Assembly: GCA_947462335.1 (NCBI GenBank)
Contig: OX381720.1
Location: 50,295,894 to 50,359,893, forward strand
DNA from: Harmothoe impar
Taxonomy: Eukaryota; Annelida; Polychaeta; Phyllodocida; Polynoidae
DNA length: 64,000 nucleotides
Reading direction: 5' to 3'
The notes below the pieces were generated by a model. It made no database searches. It saw nothing but the letters and a program-made list of their open reading frames with translations, and was not told the DNA's origin. The translations under genes and the position numbers were made by a program. Shown piece by piece: positions 50,401 through 62,700 of the stretch. Numbering within the stretch: the stretch's first letter is position 1; every line of letters begins with the position of its first letter.

Positions 50401-52352
50401 AACAGCACCTTTAAGGGAGTATTCCACTGGTGTAAATCGGCTGAGACACTGTCGTTGGACGAAAGTTCATAATGTTAAACTTATGAACAAATCTCATCCG
50501 ACCGACAGAATCATGGCTGATCACGTCCGTGGAATACATCCTTCACTCACTAGTTTTGCATCCATGCACCATGAGGACAAAGAGCACAGTGCATTAAAGA
50601 TATGCATAATATGCAGCCCTCAAAATGTTAAGCTCAGTTCAAAGGACCAACATCCTTCGGGTACCGGTACCCTCAGAGTAGCACCAGTTGACCGATGTCC
50701 AGGCAGCTTGTTCGTCTTTACCTTTATTTGCAAAACAGTATATCATGTGAATTTTATCCTCGGTTGCCATATGACCTTTTATACTATAGAGCTAGTCGGT
50801 TCATGGTAGTCAGACTTAATCAAAATAATACACACTGCCTCGTAACACTTCTTGTCAGTAAACACAGGGGATGGGGGTGGGGGTCAGTTCTGTTTGTCTG
50901 CTTGAGGAAACTAGATGTCAAAATGAAATTGACAGAATCTTGGCATTTAGACTCAATTCTTCAGGCAAGCAGCAGCACTTTGGGGAAGTAGTCATTTTAA
51001 AGTTTTGAAACACCCAAACAACAGCTGGTCTATGGATCTTGTGGCCCATATTCTTGGAAATGGCTTTTATCATTAAACTTTATGATCAAATTGTTTGCAC
51101 ATCATTCTTTAAGCATAAATTTCATGAGACAAAAAATATCAATTTAAAAAAGAAATTGGCTCGCTCATGCCTTATTTTGGATGAAAAAATCCATAAGCCA
51201 TCTATTTTTGGGTATTGCCTTATTATTGAGGGAATATATTTGAGGGTGTAAAACTGTTTGCCATTTTATCTACAGGGAATCTTAATACTAATCTATATCT
51301 GCTGCACAGCTCTGTATGCTGCACAGCACTGTTGTATGTAAACAAGGTAAAACAAACATAGTATTACTCCAAGTTGGCACTTATAATGTATATTATATAT
51401 AGCTAATATGTGAACATGGTATTGTCCAAGCCTTATCAGATTTATATATTATCACAAACTGTTGTGGAAGTCTGCATTGCAAATTTGTGGTTATAACTCA
51501 AACGCTACAAACCGAATTGTAGTAAATACTGTAAAATATAACCACCAACCACAAGCTCTCCTGCGGCACCCAATATTGTTAGCGTCCAGTTGAAGTGAAA
51601 CTGGTCTCTGGTGTTGTTATGAATGGAATATTTTTGTCCTCCAGTATTTGGGATTTTGAGAAGTTAAATGCTGTGAACGTATTTATATTCACGGGTAGAC
51701 ATTTTTGCGGAGAAATTGAAGATCGGCATTTTCATAGGTATTTGTTGGATACTGTATCATACAATAAATTTGCGGACGTCTGATTTCCGGGAATTCTGCG
51801 AAAATATGTACCTCGTGAAATAAAGTACGAGCACAGCATGTCTGCATGTACAAGCAAACCTTATTAATGAGGCCAACATTTGTTTAAAAGGTCAATTAAA
51901 CCTTACAAAAAGTGTATATCTTGGGTGTTTTTATAGCAAATGGAAGATGGAAAATCTGGTATAATCTGGAGTATGAGTTTGTAAATCTATCAGTAATTTC
52001 TTTTTACCCACCTACCAAGAAACCTCTCATAAACCGGTGTAAATTCTATGGCACATTTCATAATTCCACATCAAGTCTGGCAAATATACAAAACTGTACA
52101 AAAACTTCCAACTGTGTGTTGATCAAATGTTCGTAAGATCTGTGAGAAAATGATTTTCGATGTAAATATAATAGCGAGTTGTTTTCCTTGTGTGAATCAT
52201 TGGTGTGTCTCGGCCGGTGTGTTACTCAAATGAACCAAATTGTCAATCAAAATATTTACAAATTTACGAGAAACATGAGACGAAAAGAAATGCTGCTTCT
52301 CAGCATGTATACCAATTTTCAGCTCTGGCTCTCAAAATACAACCTTGATTAA
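50401..52352. other. Non-coding stretch
   Basis: AT-rich; nothing recognised except a short GATGCA-type fragment near 50560-50600 (ATCCATGCACCATGAGGACA). Confidence 0.4.
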
Positions 52353-52693
52353 CCCTTTAAGGGCAGCATAGTGCTTTAATGTATCAGAGATGACACTTTT
52401 CCTACTTTTGTAGGAATTCCTACCTTTTTCCATGGGATCTTGTATTAGATCCTGTAGATTTATCTACCTAAAATTGACCAAAATACTATGGTGTCCTACT
52501 TTTGGCCTGAATGGCATCTCTGATGTATAATGCCGACCCTACGGAGTGGATACATCCCCGAAGGTTTGGTATGATACAACCCAGATGGGTCAGTATAATG
52601 CACCAAAGCAACACCGCGGGCCCTGAATTTTGTGCACAGATCATGACAACAAATGAACATAAAGCCTTGAGGCATCATGCTGTCCATAAAGGG
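52353..52693. mobile_element. TTAA-flanked GATGCA MITE with internal insertion
   Basis: TTAA then CCCTTTAAGGGCAG at the left; CATGCTGTCCATAAAGGG at the right. The interior differs from the family, carrying CCTACTTTTGTAGGAATTCC and other sequence, so it is a diverged or interrupted copy. Confidence 0.5.
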
Positions 52694-53332
52694 TTGATAT
52701 ATGTACCCAGAATTGCACAATCAAGTTAGAGAGTAGAGAACCAAAAGTCATGAATGATGAGTAGTGCTACACATGGGATAATGACACATTTATATTCATG
52801 TTCACATACGGCATATTTGAACAGGACCTGTATATTTTTGTGCAACCTTGATGACCAAGTCAGAGATAGTGCTCTCCATGATTCACCTACTTGTCCTATT
52901 TGAATACTCTATAGCATCATATGTATACAGACACTGTTGTTTGTGGGATACAGGCATGGGTAGAACATGGGGTAGAACTGTAAAATGATGCACTTAGTGT
53001 TTTCTAATATTTTCATTGTGTCAAACCTCTGAAGATAAATATATTGATGCAGGATACATTTTTAGAATAGAATTCATCTTGAGAATGGTCTTTGAGAAAA
53101 GAAAGAAAGAATATTACACTTATTATCATAGATGGCTGTTTATTAGGGACATAATGATTGGACTAGTACAGGTTTGTAATGAGTATAACAACTTCACTCT
53201 TGATGCTCACAATGGCTCATGAAATGTTGAAACAATCAGGAAATCTTCATTTTTTGCAAACTGAAATTGTAAGTGGTTGATATTACATGACTATTTTGTT
53301 GTACTGGTGAAAATGTTTCTAATGTATTTCAA
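52694..53332. other. Non-coding, AT-rich
   Basis: Nothing recognised. Confidence 0.35.
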
Positions 53333-53716
53333 ACCCCTTGAGGGCCTCATAGTACTTTAATGCAGTATGTGATTTTGTTGTCTTGCTGCGTGAATGCAGC
53401 CTCGGCAAGTAACTCGCCTGTGCTGCATGAATGCATCATGCCTAGCCTACAAGGTTGATACACTTGACCCGAAAGGTTTGCTTACCCCATTAAGGATGCA
53501 TGTCGCTAAAAGATGACAAATTATGCACCAGTGCAGCACCGGCGAGTAACTCAGCAATGCTGCATTGGTGCACTATGCCAACCCTTCAGGAGTGTCTCAA
53601 CCTCATAAGGTCGGCATGATGCTTAAATGCAGCACTGGCGAGTTACTCGCCAGTCTGCATTCATGCATCATGACGACCAACACATGATGCATTCAGGCAT
53701 CATGCTATCCTTAAAG
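53333..53716. mobile_element. Compound palindromic GATGCA MITE
   Basis: Contains three palindromic modules in a row (GAATGCAGCCTCGGCAAG..., GCAGCACCGGCGAGTAACTC..., GCAGCACTGGCGAGTTACTC...), ending CTATCCTTAAAGGG then TTAA. The following TTAAAAGGTTAAATATTAAA is repeated after the copy ending at 54058. Confidence 0.65.
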
Positions 53717-53905
53717 GGTTAAAAGGTTAAATATTAAAGTAAGATCCATCCATCATAACAACCAAGGGCACGGTACATTAAAGCATTATGTCGCCCTTGA
53801 GATGTTAACGCACCAATGCAGTGCTGGCGAGCTACTTGTCATAATGCATGGAGACATCAAGTTGACAAATAAACATAGAGCATTAAGACATCATGCTGTC
53901 CTTAA

Positions 53906-54058
53906 CCCTTTAAGGATGGCATAATGCATTACTGCATCATGACCTTGGTCGTCATGACGCATGAATGCAGCCCTGGCGAGTTACTTGCCAGGGCTGCATT
54001 CATGCATCATGATACCCAAGGACATGATGCATTCAGGCATCATGCCATCCTTAAAGGG
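53906..54058. mobile_element. Best-preserved TTAA-flanked palindromic MITE, 153 bp
   Basis: CCCTTTAAGGATGGCATAAT...ATGCCATCCTTAAAGGG form near-perfect TIRs, flanked by TTAA at 53902-53905 and 54059-54062. The centre is the palindrome GCCCTGGCGAGTTACTTGCCAGGGC within GATGCATGAATG arms. TTAA duplication and CCCT termini are piggyBac-like. Confidence 0.75.
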
Positions 54059-54062
54059 TTAA

Positions 54063-56748
54063 AAGGTTAAATATTAAAGTAAGATGTACTGTACAAATAA
54101 GCAGCCCTTTCTGTATAGAAGGTGATTGTATTTAGCATGGACCCTTGTGGCCCTGATATTGTCTGGTCCTGCCTGGGTCTTTGTGACTGACTGCCTCCAG
54201 CCCGATCAGGCCGCAGTGTGTGAATTCTGTGATTGAGACCAAATTTCCATTTTCAATCTAAAGTATAGGGGCGTATAGTTTTAGCATTTTCAAGATTGTT
54301 TAAAGTATGCAGGGCCATTTTTGATTTTTTTTTTCCAATGAGAAGGAGAGAGAAGTAGTCCTATCTAAATTCACTTGCGCCAGTGACCGAAACTAAAGTT
54401 GATGTGAATCTTTCAGCAGAAGCCCTCAAATCACTTGCTCAAATTGCACAATTAGATTTGTTGAATTTTAACTATGTGGTGCATAGGGCCTCAGTGACCC
54501 ACAAAATTGTGTAAACTGCGAGCATCCGGCGTCTTGAGATCTGGTGCGTAAAGCGAAAATCCCAGAGACTGTCGGTTGAGAACCATCATATATTGGCCAA
54601 CAGGCAATGGTCGGGTCGGATCGGGTTTGGTCGGTTCAGGTCCGTCAGAACAAAAAGCACAGGTAGATATGGCCAGGATATAAACCTCCACATTAAACAA
54701 TCTTACATTTTGAATTCATCTTAAATGTAAAAAAAGTATCAGGGAAAAGCTGCAAGATTTACTAAAGTTTATCATCAAAAAGGTTCACAAAGAAATAAGT
54801 ATAGTTCTCCCTAATTAACCAAAGGGCTGAAACAATTGAAACATTTTATGCAAGGTATATGATACATCTTCTAGAACTGATCATCATAGTCTACATTATT
54901 GGTTTTATTGGTGAATTATGTGAAATATGATAAAAATGCTTCATTACAAACAAGTTGAAAGACCTACACAGCATTAGTTCACAAACTCTGGGATTATATT
55001 TAGGGTAAAAGAGGTCAGATACTATTGGTACATGATGTGACATTTTGTAGCACAAGCCGGGCTGTACGGTTTGTGTGTGATCCGGGTTTTAATTAGCGAC
55101 AAAGATGATTTAATATCAGAATAAAGTTGACTTTGTTATTGTCAGGTAATGATGTGTGTTTGTCTTCTTTGTTCATTGTTAAAGCTGCCATACCACCTTA
55201 GATATATATATATATATATATAGATAGTTCACTTTCTGCATATTCAATCATAAAGAGTCCTTAGTGAAGTCTACTGGTAAGATCTCAATCTAATTTGTAA
55301 CTTTTAACTGTGCTAAATTCAAAGATATAGATCAGATTGACATAGAATGCTTCTGGCATTCTATCCAGCACTTAATAACATCAACAAGGTAGCGCCATCT
55401 GTAGCTGACATCAGCGAATAGTAGACTCTGTTGGTAAGATCACCAATGACAGACTTTTAGGTTTAAGACCACTCAGTGCTGCCACCTGATGTCCCTTTTC
55501 AACACTAAATTATCAAACCCCACCAGAATATAAATGATAGTTGGAATGAGAGTATTATGTTGCACATGTTAAGAATCTCTGGCCAAAGTAATTGGCAGAT
55601 TACAAGAGGAAAAGTGTTGTACAATCATCTGAAATATAATGGAAGAAAATGTAGGCATGAGTGTGCCAACTTGTGTAGCAGCTTTAACCCTCACACCTCT
55701 AACTCCCTTAAACCATGCACCGTGCTTTAAATTGGGTATATCCGATTTTTCTTCAAATTCGAAATCGTACTTATATGTATTACAAACACGGTAAAATTAT
55801 AGATTACAACATTTAGAGAATAGAGGTCAATTAAATGTCATCAATGTATGTTAATAGGCCACAAAGGGATCCAATGTCCCCCAATAATGGGCTTTTCTAT
55901 TGTATTTCCAATGGGGGGAACAAAAGCATGCACGCTTTTATTCCAAAATGACCATAATTTTATTCGGCAAGAAAGTCTAATTAGAGCAAAATCGGAAGGA
56001 ATTAGGGAGAATGGAACAAACAGGAAATCAAATATATTATTTGTGAACATTCTGACTCATTTTAGGGAAATCTATTTCTGTCCAACGCATCGGATAAACT
56101 AACTTTAAAGATGGTATATCAGCTAATAGACTTCCCAAACCTTTTCTTCAAATTGGATATTACTTCAATGCCATGGGTTCCATTATCATTTTAGCTGATA
56201 AACAGTGCAAAATATTTGTCTATTAATACATAATTTGAGATTGATAACAATGTACCTGATTTACCTCACTGACTCAGGCACTCCCCCAGGAGAGTATTGG
56301 GGGAACTAATCTGATAGAGAATGCACTGAGCCATGCAGTATCAACACATAGGGAGTTTTAGTGTCGACCTACAGTAAAAAATATTGCACTGCATGTGCTC
56401 ATCTTATAGACTAAGACACTGCTAATAATTCTAAACGTTAGGGAAGACGTATGGGATAGGATATACAATAGTAATATGATAAAACTAAAAAATCTCTAAA
56501 CATTTTGCTGACACACCATCTTTAATGTACTGTGGCTTTTCAGGATTCCCACCCATGGGTTTTAGTCAGCTGTGTTTTATTTGCTTAAAAAGTCAGCTAA
56601 ATGTCAGTTTAAAAGAATGTTGTCATTTTCTGTTAGTTATTCTCTAGATCTTAAGAAAATGTCAGCTAAAGGCCAGTTAGAAAAATTGTTTGAGTAACAT
56701 TTTCAAAATGCTTCAAGACTTTCACAAAGTTCTGGCTGTTCTTATACC
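54063..56748. other. Non-coding, AT-rich; (TA)n at 55203-55222
   Basis: No gene recognised. A GGTCGGGTCGGATCGGGTTTGG stretch is near 54609. Open frames at 55841-56102 overlap on both strands and show no domain. Confidence 0.4.
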
Positions 56749-56862
56749 CAGTGGGCACAAAATTCAGTTCAACGTTGAATCAATGTTGAACCAACATTGA
56801 TACAATATTGACAACCATTTGTCGACGTTGTTTCAATGTTCTGGGCCCACTGGGTATATACG
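56749..56862. mobile_element. Short element with TACCCAGTGGGC termini and AACGTTG motifs
   Basis: TACCCAGTGGGCACAAAATT on the left is mirrored by TGTTCTGGGCCCACTGGGTA on the right. The interior alternates AACGTTGAATCAATGTTGAA and related palindromic words. Confidence 0.65.
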
Positions 56863-57448
56863 CAAATGTCATATGCAGGAAATAACAGTACTAAACTTGA
56901 AAGTTGAAAGAATCTGTTAAGTACGTTAAATGTCAGTTCAAACTGTGACTGAAAAATGGTGGGAACCCAGTCTTAAATGCATGGGCGTCCCTGTCTGCAA
57001 TGCATAGGACATCCGGGAGGGTGGGGCGGGGGGAGGGAGGGGGATGGGTCATGCATGACCCCCGCTCCCCCCGCCCCCACCGTCCACCCTCCCAGGCTGC
57101 AGGGCCGGGACCCCCTTCTGCCAATTACTGTGTGCAATAGGTCCAGGCACCGTAAGTAGGATGCTGGTAGAAATTACAACTAATGTCCACGACCTGGGAG
57201 ATGATGGATATCCACAATGATGACGCAGGGGCTGACATCCTCCAAAAATCTTACAAACAAAAACAAAAACAGATACTTTAGAGATACTGAGAAGAGGGAT
57301 CCTTTCCAGGGAGATTGTGGTGAAATGGATCTTTGTTTTGTAACATTTGGTTCATGTGTCCCCCGAGTTTGTTGCTGCTTGTTGATATGAATGGACGATG
57401 GAGCACACACCCCCCCCCCCCCCAACCACACACACACACACGGTGTTA
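56863..57448. other. Non-coding; C run and CA repeat at 57408-57442
   Basis: A GC-rich patch near 57010-57120 (GGGGCGGGGGGAGGGAGGGG) and a C16-type run followed by CACACA. No gene recognised. Confidence 0.4.
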
Positions 57449-57450
57449 TA

Positions 57451-57632
57451 CAGTCAGCCATCACTTCCTCGAATTTGGAAAACGAAAAAGAAAAAATGTC
57501 TGAGGAAGCAAATTATTCGAGAAAATAAGTCCAAATAGAATAGAATATATAAGGCCAGTTGCATGGCTTCTGTCTGAGGAAGTGAGGGATTCGAGGTAGT
57601 AGATGTTCGAGGTAGTGAGTCTCGACTGTACA
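57451..57632. mobile_element. Pogo/Tigger-like MITE with CAGTC...CCTCGAA termini
   Basis: TACAGTCAGCCATCACTTCC+TCGAA at the left is mirrored by TTCGAGGTAGTGAGTCTCGA+CTGTA at the right, with TA at both outer ends. CAGTC ends and a TA target resemble Tigger/pogo elements. Confidence 0.65.
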
Positions 57633-58272
57633 TGTATTGATAAATACTTACACAACCTAATTTCTTTCATTTTCTTAGTACTTTTCTCTGATAAGCTCCA
57701 TATCACTATGTGTTCTGTGTAGTATTCTATCCATCCTTGTAAACTGAATATACAGCGTTATCAGGATGGACCTGATAAGCTGCAACTAGGTCAGCCTAGT
57801 ACAGAGCTCCACCGTCAGATGGACCCTGGACCGTGCTGTATGTTATCTATTGTTACCACGGAGTATGGAGGATCATCACTATCATCTATTCAGGACATCT
57901 CTCACATTAACTAGATAACCCGTATTCATTTACCTCTGTAAAATGTTATTTAGAAACCCCTGTTGTCATATTCAGCGACAACGAAAAAGTGTTTTGTGAC
58001 GTCTCGATCATTGTGAAATGAATAATAATGTGAATACGTCGACTGTAGGAAACATATATGTAACCAAGTGGAATTTCTACTTGCCCAATGACTAAAATTG
58101 TTAACGAAATTTTTCTAAAACAGTATGTACATTTTATAGGAAAATTGAGAGGATTTTATAGTACAGTAACATTTAAGTACATTCACCGTTGATGTATATG
58201 TGTATGTCATCCTCTGAAAAGTACTTTCATTTAGTACTAAATTCAAGTCATATGTTAGGAAATGTATTAAGG
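57633..58272. other. Non-coding, AT-rich
   Basis: Nothing recognised. Confidence 0.35.
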
Positions 58273-58273
58273 C

Positions 58274-58432
58274 ACATCCCAGTAAACAAATAACGTTATA
58301 CACCATTTTATAAAGTTATATAACGTTATATGTCAACGTTTTTCTAAGGCTCTTTAGTATAGTATAACGATATATAAGGTTTAAAACGTTATTTTGACGT
58401 AAAATAACGTTTTTTGTTAACTGGGATTGATA
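58274..58432. mobile_element. Short element with ATCCCAGTNAACAA termini and AACGTTAT motifs
   Basis: CATCCCAGTAAACAAATAAC at the left mirrors GTTTTTTGTTAACTGGGAT at the right. The interior repeats TAACGTTAT and related words. Similar in design to 56749-56862. Confidence 0.6.
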
Positions 58433-59440
58433 TTTATCAGTATGTTGATAGAATCACCATACTTAAATGTATAGTGTAATGTAAAGAAATCCTGGACCAA
58501 TTGCTGTGTACATATTCTTATTCTGGGAATAAAAACGTAATATGGAATATTGCAAAGGAAATGGAAATATACAGAAATATAGGCGATTTCCCTTGAATAT
58601 GTGCCATTTGTAATTAAATTTATCCAAATAACGACTTGATATGTCTGTTTACGGTAATTTCTCAACAAAATACCCCCATTTCCCTAGACTACTACCTTTT
58701 TTACCTTTGTTGAGTGGGTGCCATATTACCATTTCCTATACTACTGTTAGCGGTATAAGTAGTATAGTTGTTAGTAGTATATAAATACGGCTAGGACGGG
58801 GACCGCTATAACGGCGTTATCACTTACATGATGTATAGGGGAGAGGTGAGATGTCAAATTGTGTGTAATTAGGTCATTTAATTGTGTTAATTAAGTCATA
58901 TATGGGAATAAGGGTGTGGGTGGAGTACAGGCCGGTCACGTGGTGTGTTAATACTCTCATACTGTGGTACCCAGGACTTGGATTCACGAGTCGGACAGTT
59001 TGATAAAAATGGCTACTTTTTCTAAATTGCTATTCGATCCCATTATTTGAATATCACAATATTAAAAAGGACACATGAAACGGCCAGTAAGGAGAATTAG
59101 TCCAAGGCCTTCATGGGACTTTATGGATATTCCACTGAAGGGACAGGGAGCTCGTGACAACCTGTCCATGTTGCTCCCTTCTCCTCCTACTGCCCTCATG
59201 CTTAATGTAAACCCCACCACAACGTCTATATCTATACAATACATGAGCCCGACCTGGATTTAGTTGAATCCTCCTGCGCTGGCCCCTCTTCTACCTTGGA
59301 GGAGGACACGTTGCCTACAGCTATCTCTACCTCAACCCATGCTCCTCCCTCCCCACTGTACTAGAACAGGGCTCCTCTCCGCCGCCATGCATCTTGTAAG
59401 TAGTTATCTATGCACGAGGTGATGGTTGGATGGGAGGTGT
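58433..59440. other. Non-coding stretch
   Basis: Nothing recognised; a TAGTAGTATA-rich patch near 58735-58785. Confidence 0.35.
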
Positions 59441-59967
59441 CATTATATCATTTCTAAAGTTATAGTGTGCTGCCTACAGGCGAAGGGGGGGGGGGTTGTT
59501 GGGAGTATCTGGAGGGGGCATGGTGGTACATGTACTGGAGAGAAGAGGGTTGGTTGTCTGTGTGTGTGGTGTGTGTGTGTGTGTAGGGGAGGAGGGGGGG
59601 GGTAGCGTGGATTGGGCTGTGGCAGCGAAGTGGCACTATGCCGACCCACTTGTAAGAGCACTGTGTGGGAGGGGGGAGGTGTAGGTGGGAGGGTGGTGTA
59701 GGTGGGAGGGGGACCTAGCTGTGGTGGTAGTTTAGTAGTTTGGTGGTTGATAGGCCGGCAGTGAGCAGGGGCCGTGACGTCACAGTACCAGAGAGAGGCT
59801 GGTAGTGAGGCCGGAGACAGGAGGAGGGAGGAGGCCGCACTCAGACAGCGACCCACCTACCTACACGGGACGTACACGGGGGGAGGCGGGTAGACCTTGC
59901 CCTCACACCACCTCCACCACCAGCAGCACACCGACTCAGCACCCAGACACAGCCACATGTAGCAGGA
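59441..59967. other. GC-rich region with CRE, possible promoter/CpG-rich segment
   Basis: G-rich repeats (GTAGGTGGGAGGGTGGTGTA) precede CCGTGACGTCACAGTACC (perfect CRE at about 59774) and a GC-rich stretch to 59940. It could be a promoter or 5' UTR, but no coding exon was found downstream. Confidence 0.35.
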
Positions 59968-59968
59968 C

Positions 59969-60160
59969 TATAGGAATCTGGAGCTATGTCCAGTGGGTCC
60001 GCCATTTAAAATTTCGCTGGTTGAGGTTAACCCACTGATAAGACATACCACGATGGGCACATCTAGGGGACAAGCAGGGGACAGACTAGTAACAGTCTTA
60101 TCAGCTCTTATCAGTGCGGGCCGCCACAACCAGCTCCAGTCCCGACTAGGCCCTATACAC
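59969..60160 (+). mobile_element. Dispersed repeat with TTTCGCTGGTTG core, copy 1
   Basis: CTATAGGAATCTGGAGCTAT ... ATTTCGCTGGTTGAGGTTAA ... CAGCTCCAGTCCCGACTAGG. An inverted copy is at 62194-62367 and a diverged direct copy near 62525-62700. No TIRs or coding capacity; it could be a short non-autonomous or SINE-like element. Confidence 0.6.
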
Positions 60161-62193
60161 AAGTCTACACACCAACCAACACTCACACCAACTACAGTCA
60201 CAACAGGAGACTAGGGTAAGTTTGGATCATTTCTCAGACCGTGATTTGCTAGTATAGTTGTGTTTAGTGTGTCTGTGTGCGTGGGTGGGAGAAGTTGGTG
60301 GAGTTGGAGTAAAGGAGGAGAGCGGCATGGTGAGCCTGTGAGTAGTAGTCGGGCAGGAGGAGGAGGCCTCCTACTAGACGTAGGGTAGATCCACCATGAG
60401 TCGGACACATACCCTCAGATGGACAGTGAAATATGAGGTCATTCATAATATATAATAAGACTTCTACTGTTGTTGTTTTTTGGAAATAATGACACTAATT
60501 TTGTTACCATTGTTCACAAGTAAAGAGCTTAAAATGCTTGGATAATAACTACAAAATCAAGTGCCCGTCTCAAGGCACGTGTCCGACTCATGGTGTATGT
60601 ACCCTACTGTAGAGGTGCCACTAGAGGCTGGTGCTGCGTGCTGTGAGTGAGTAGCATGGTGTGGAGTCAGTGTGGCGGTATGTGGGGGGGGGGGGGGGGG
60701 GTGGCCTACATGGAGTACCAGTGGTGTAGGGCTGGTAGCTGTTGCTGCGGCGTGCCCTACTAAACCACACCACGCTGTACGCCATAGCACAAGGCCACTT
60801 TTATAGACGCTATGCTAGACCCTGCTCCTCCTCCTCCCAACTCACATACTTCTACCCTTACTACTAACTCAGCTCCATGGAGTATTATACTATATAATAT
60901 ATATAGAGCTTATTTTTATGAATTATGACTATACTATGAAGACACTAGACCACTGTTTTATGCTGATAAATATACTGATAAATGTCCCTGTTAATCATTT
61001 TTCCAGTGGTTTTATGATGCTTTCTGCTTACAATAGCAATCACAATCACAGTGACTCTTGACTCTGATATTTCACAGTAACATGTCTTATTTTCACACAC
61101 ACATTCATACAGTAAGAGTTACTGAATAATTGCACCAATATAAGTAGATATTCCCCTGTAGTTTAGTAGTTTAGCCTCCTGCTAGTCCCAGCCCCGGCCT
61201 CCCTCCCTCCCTCCCCGCCTGCCTCCTCCTAGCCCTAGCCCGGCCGCCTCCACTACCAGTCCACCACTGGGTAGGTTCGGCGGCCGTCGCCCCCCCCCCC
61301 CTGCCCCCTCCTCCCGGCGTGACCCACATCCAACACTGGAGGCCGGAGTGGAGCCGGCAGGAGGAGGTGGTGGGGGGGGGGGGGCTGTCAGCTCGTGGAG
61401 TTAGCTGCCGGAGATTCGCTTACAGCTACATATATTACACTAGCAGCTTGGTAGTTTTATGCAAGTAGGCCGACAGGAGAAGTTTGGGGCTGTAGCTGGG
61501 ATCTATCATCATCTACTAGTAGTCTATGTATCTGAAAGAGGGAGAGACTAGCAGGCGTTAGTAGTATAACTAGGTTACAGATCACTTCATATCACAATTG
61601 TTGTGAGTCCTCCTGCTCATGATTTGGGCTAAATACAGGAGAAAAACTAATTTTATTGAGGGTAGTGTTGATATACTAAGGGGGTAAAGGCATGAAGCAG
61701 TGGCAAAGAAACTAGAAAGGCCCGTGATCCCAAAGGCAAAGTCAGGGATCTGCTTGTGAATAGATTTGCATACATAATAAAAGTTCAGAATGCCCATGTT
61801 ACTGCCCAAACAACCAAGTACCATGTGTAGATCCATGTACCTAAATCCGCTCTCTGCTTTATACTCAACAAGTATTTACAATTCCACAAGTTGAATTGTG
61901 ATGCAAAACCCCCATTTTCTGTACTACACGATATGCGGCGGCTGTAGAGTTGTACTTTTTAAGCTGCACACTGTGGTGCTATGTGAGGTGCCCTATGCAC
62001 ACACTGGGCGATATCGGAGGTGTGTGTGTGTGGGGGGGGGGGGGGGGGGGTGGGTCTGTTTCACTGCGCGGTGGAGGAGGAGGGAGCCCCATTATGTTGG
62101 CGCAGTGACCTAGCTGCGGCTCTCCGCCTGCCTCTCCCCCTCTCGACTCTCTACCTAGACTGAATCTGGCGCTACATGGCGAGCCCCCACTAG
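60161..62193. other. Non-coding, GC-rich pyrimidine/G-run region at 61180-61385
   Basis: CCTCCCTCCCTCCCTCCCCG and G-run blocks near 60680-60700, 61260-61385 and 62030-62050. No exon or domain recognised. Confidence 0.35.
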
Positions 62194-62367
62194 TATAGGG
62201 CCTAGTCGGGACTGCAGCTGGTTGCGGCGACCAGCACTGATAAGGGACAAGCATGTCCCCTGTTTGTCCCCCTATTTGGACCCATAGTGGTATAATAGTG
62301 GGTTTAACCGCAACCAGCGAAATATAAAATGACGGACCCACAGGGTATAGCTCCAGATTCCTATAGG
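62194..62367 (-). mobile_element. Dispersed repeat with TTTCGCTGGTTG core, copy 2 (inverted)
   Basis: Reverse complement of 59969-60160: TATAGGGCCTAGTCGGGACT ... AACCGCAACCAGCGAAATAT ... AGCTCCAGATTCCTATAG. Confidence 0.6.
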
Positions 62368-62524
62368 CGTGTAGCTGGATGCATTATCAACCATTGAGAT
62401 AACTCTGAATTCTTATGGTGCATAATGTAACAGATGGTACCCATAATGATAGCTGTTATCAGTGCTTATCTCGCAAGTCCTAGATCAAGAAATGGTCTTC
62501 CACATAAGGCTTCCCACTACCTGG

Positions 62525-62700
62525 GTAAAGACCGGGTATAGGCCGTTTAATTTTTCGCTGGATGCAGTTACAATTACTGATAAGACACACCCTGACTGGT
62601 ACCTTGTCCCTGGTTAACCATCGCTCCCAGGGACAAGCTTGTACCCAGCCTATCTGCTCTTATGAATGTAAGTAGCCGCAACAAGCTCCAGTCACGATGT
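62525..62700 (+). mobile_element. Dispersed repeat with TTTCGCTGG core, diverged copy 3
   Basis: AATTTTTCGCTGGATGCAGT, ACTGATAAGACACACC, then CAACAAGCTCCAGTCACGAT, in the order of copy 1. Confidence 0.5.

Noticed and set aside
49883..50472. Possible repeat protein of 150-210 residues
   Set aside because: The 30-bp minisatellite is open in three frames on two strands, as expected for a stop-free unit divisible by 3.
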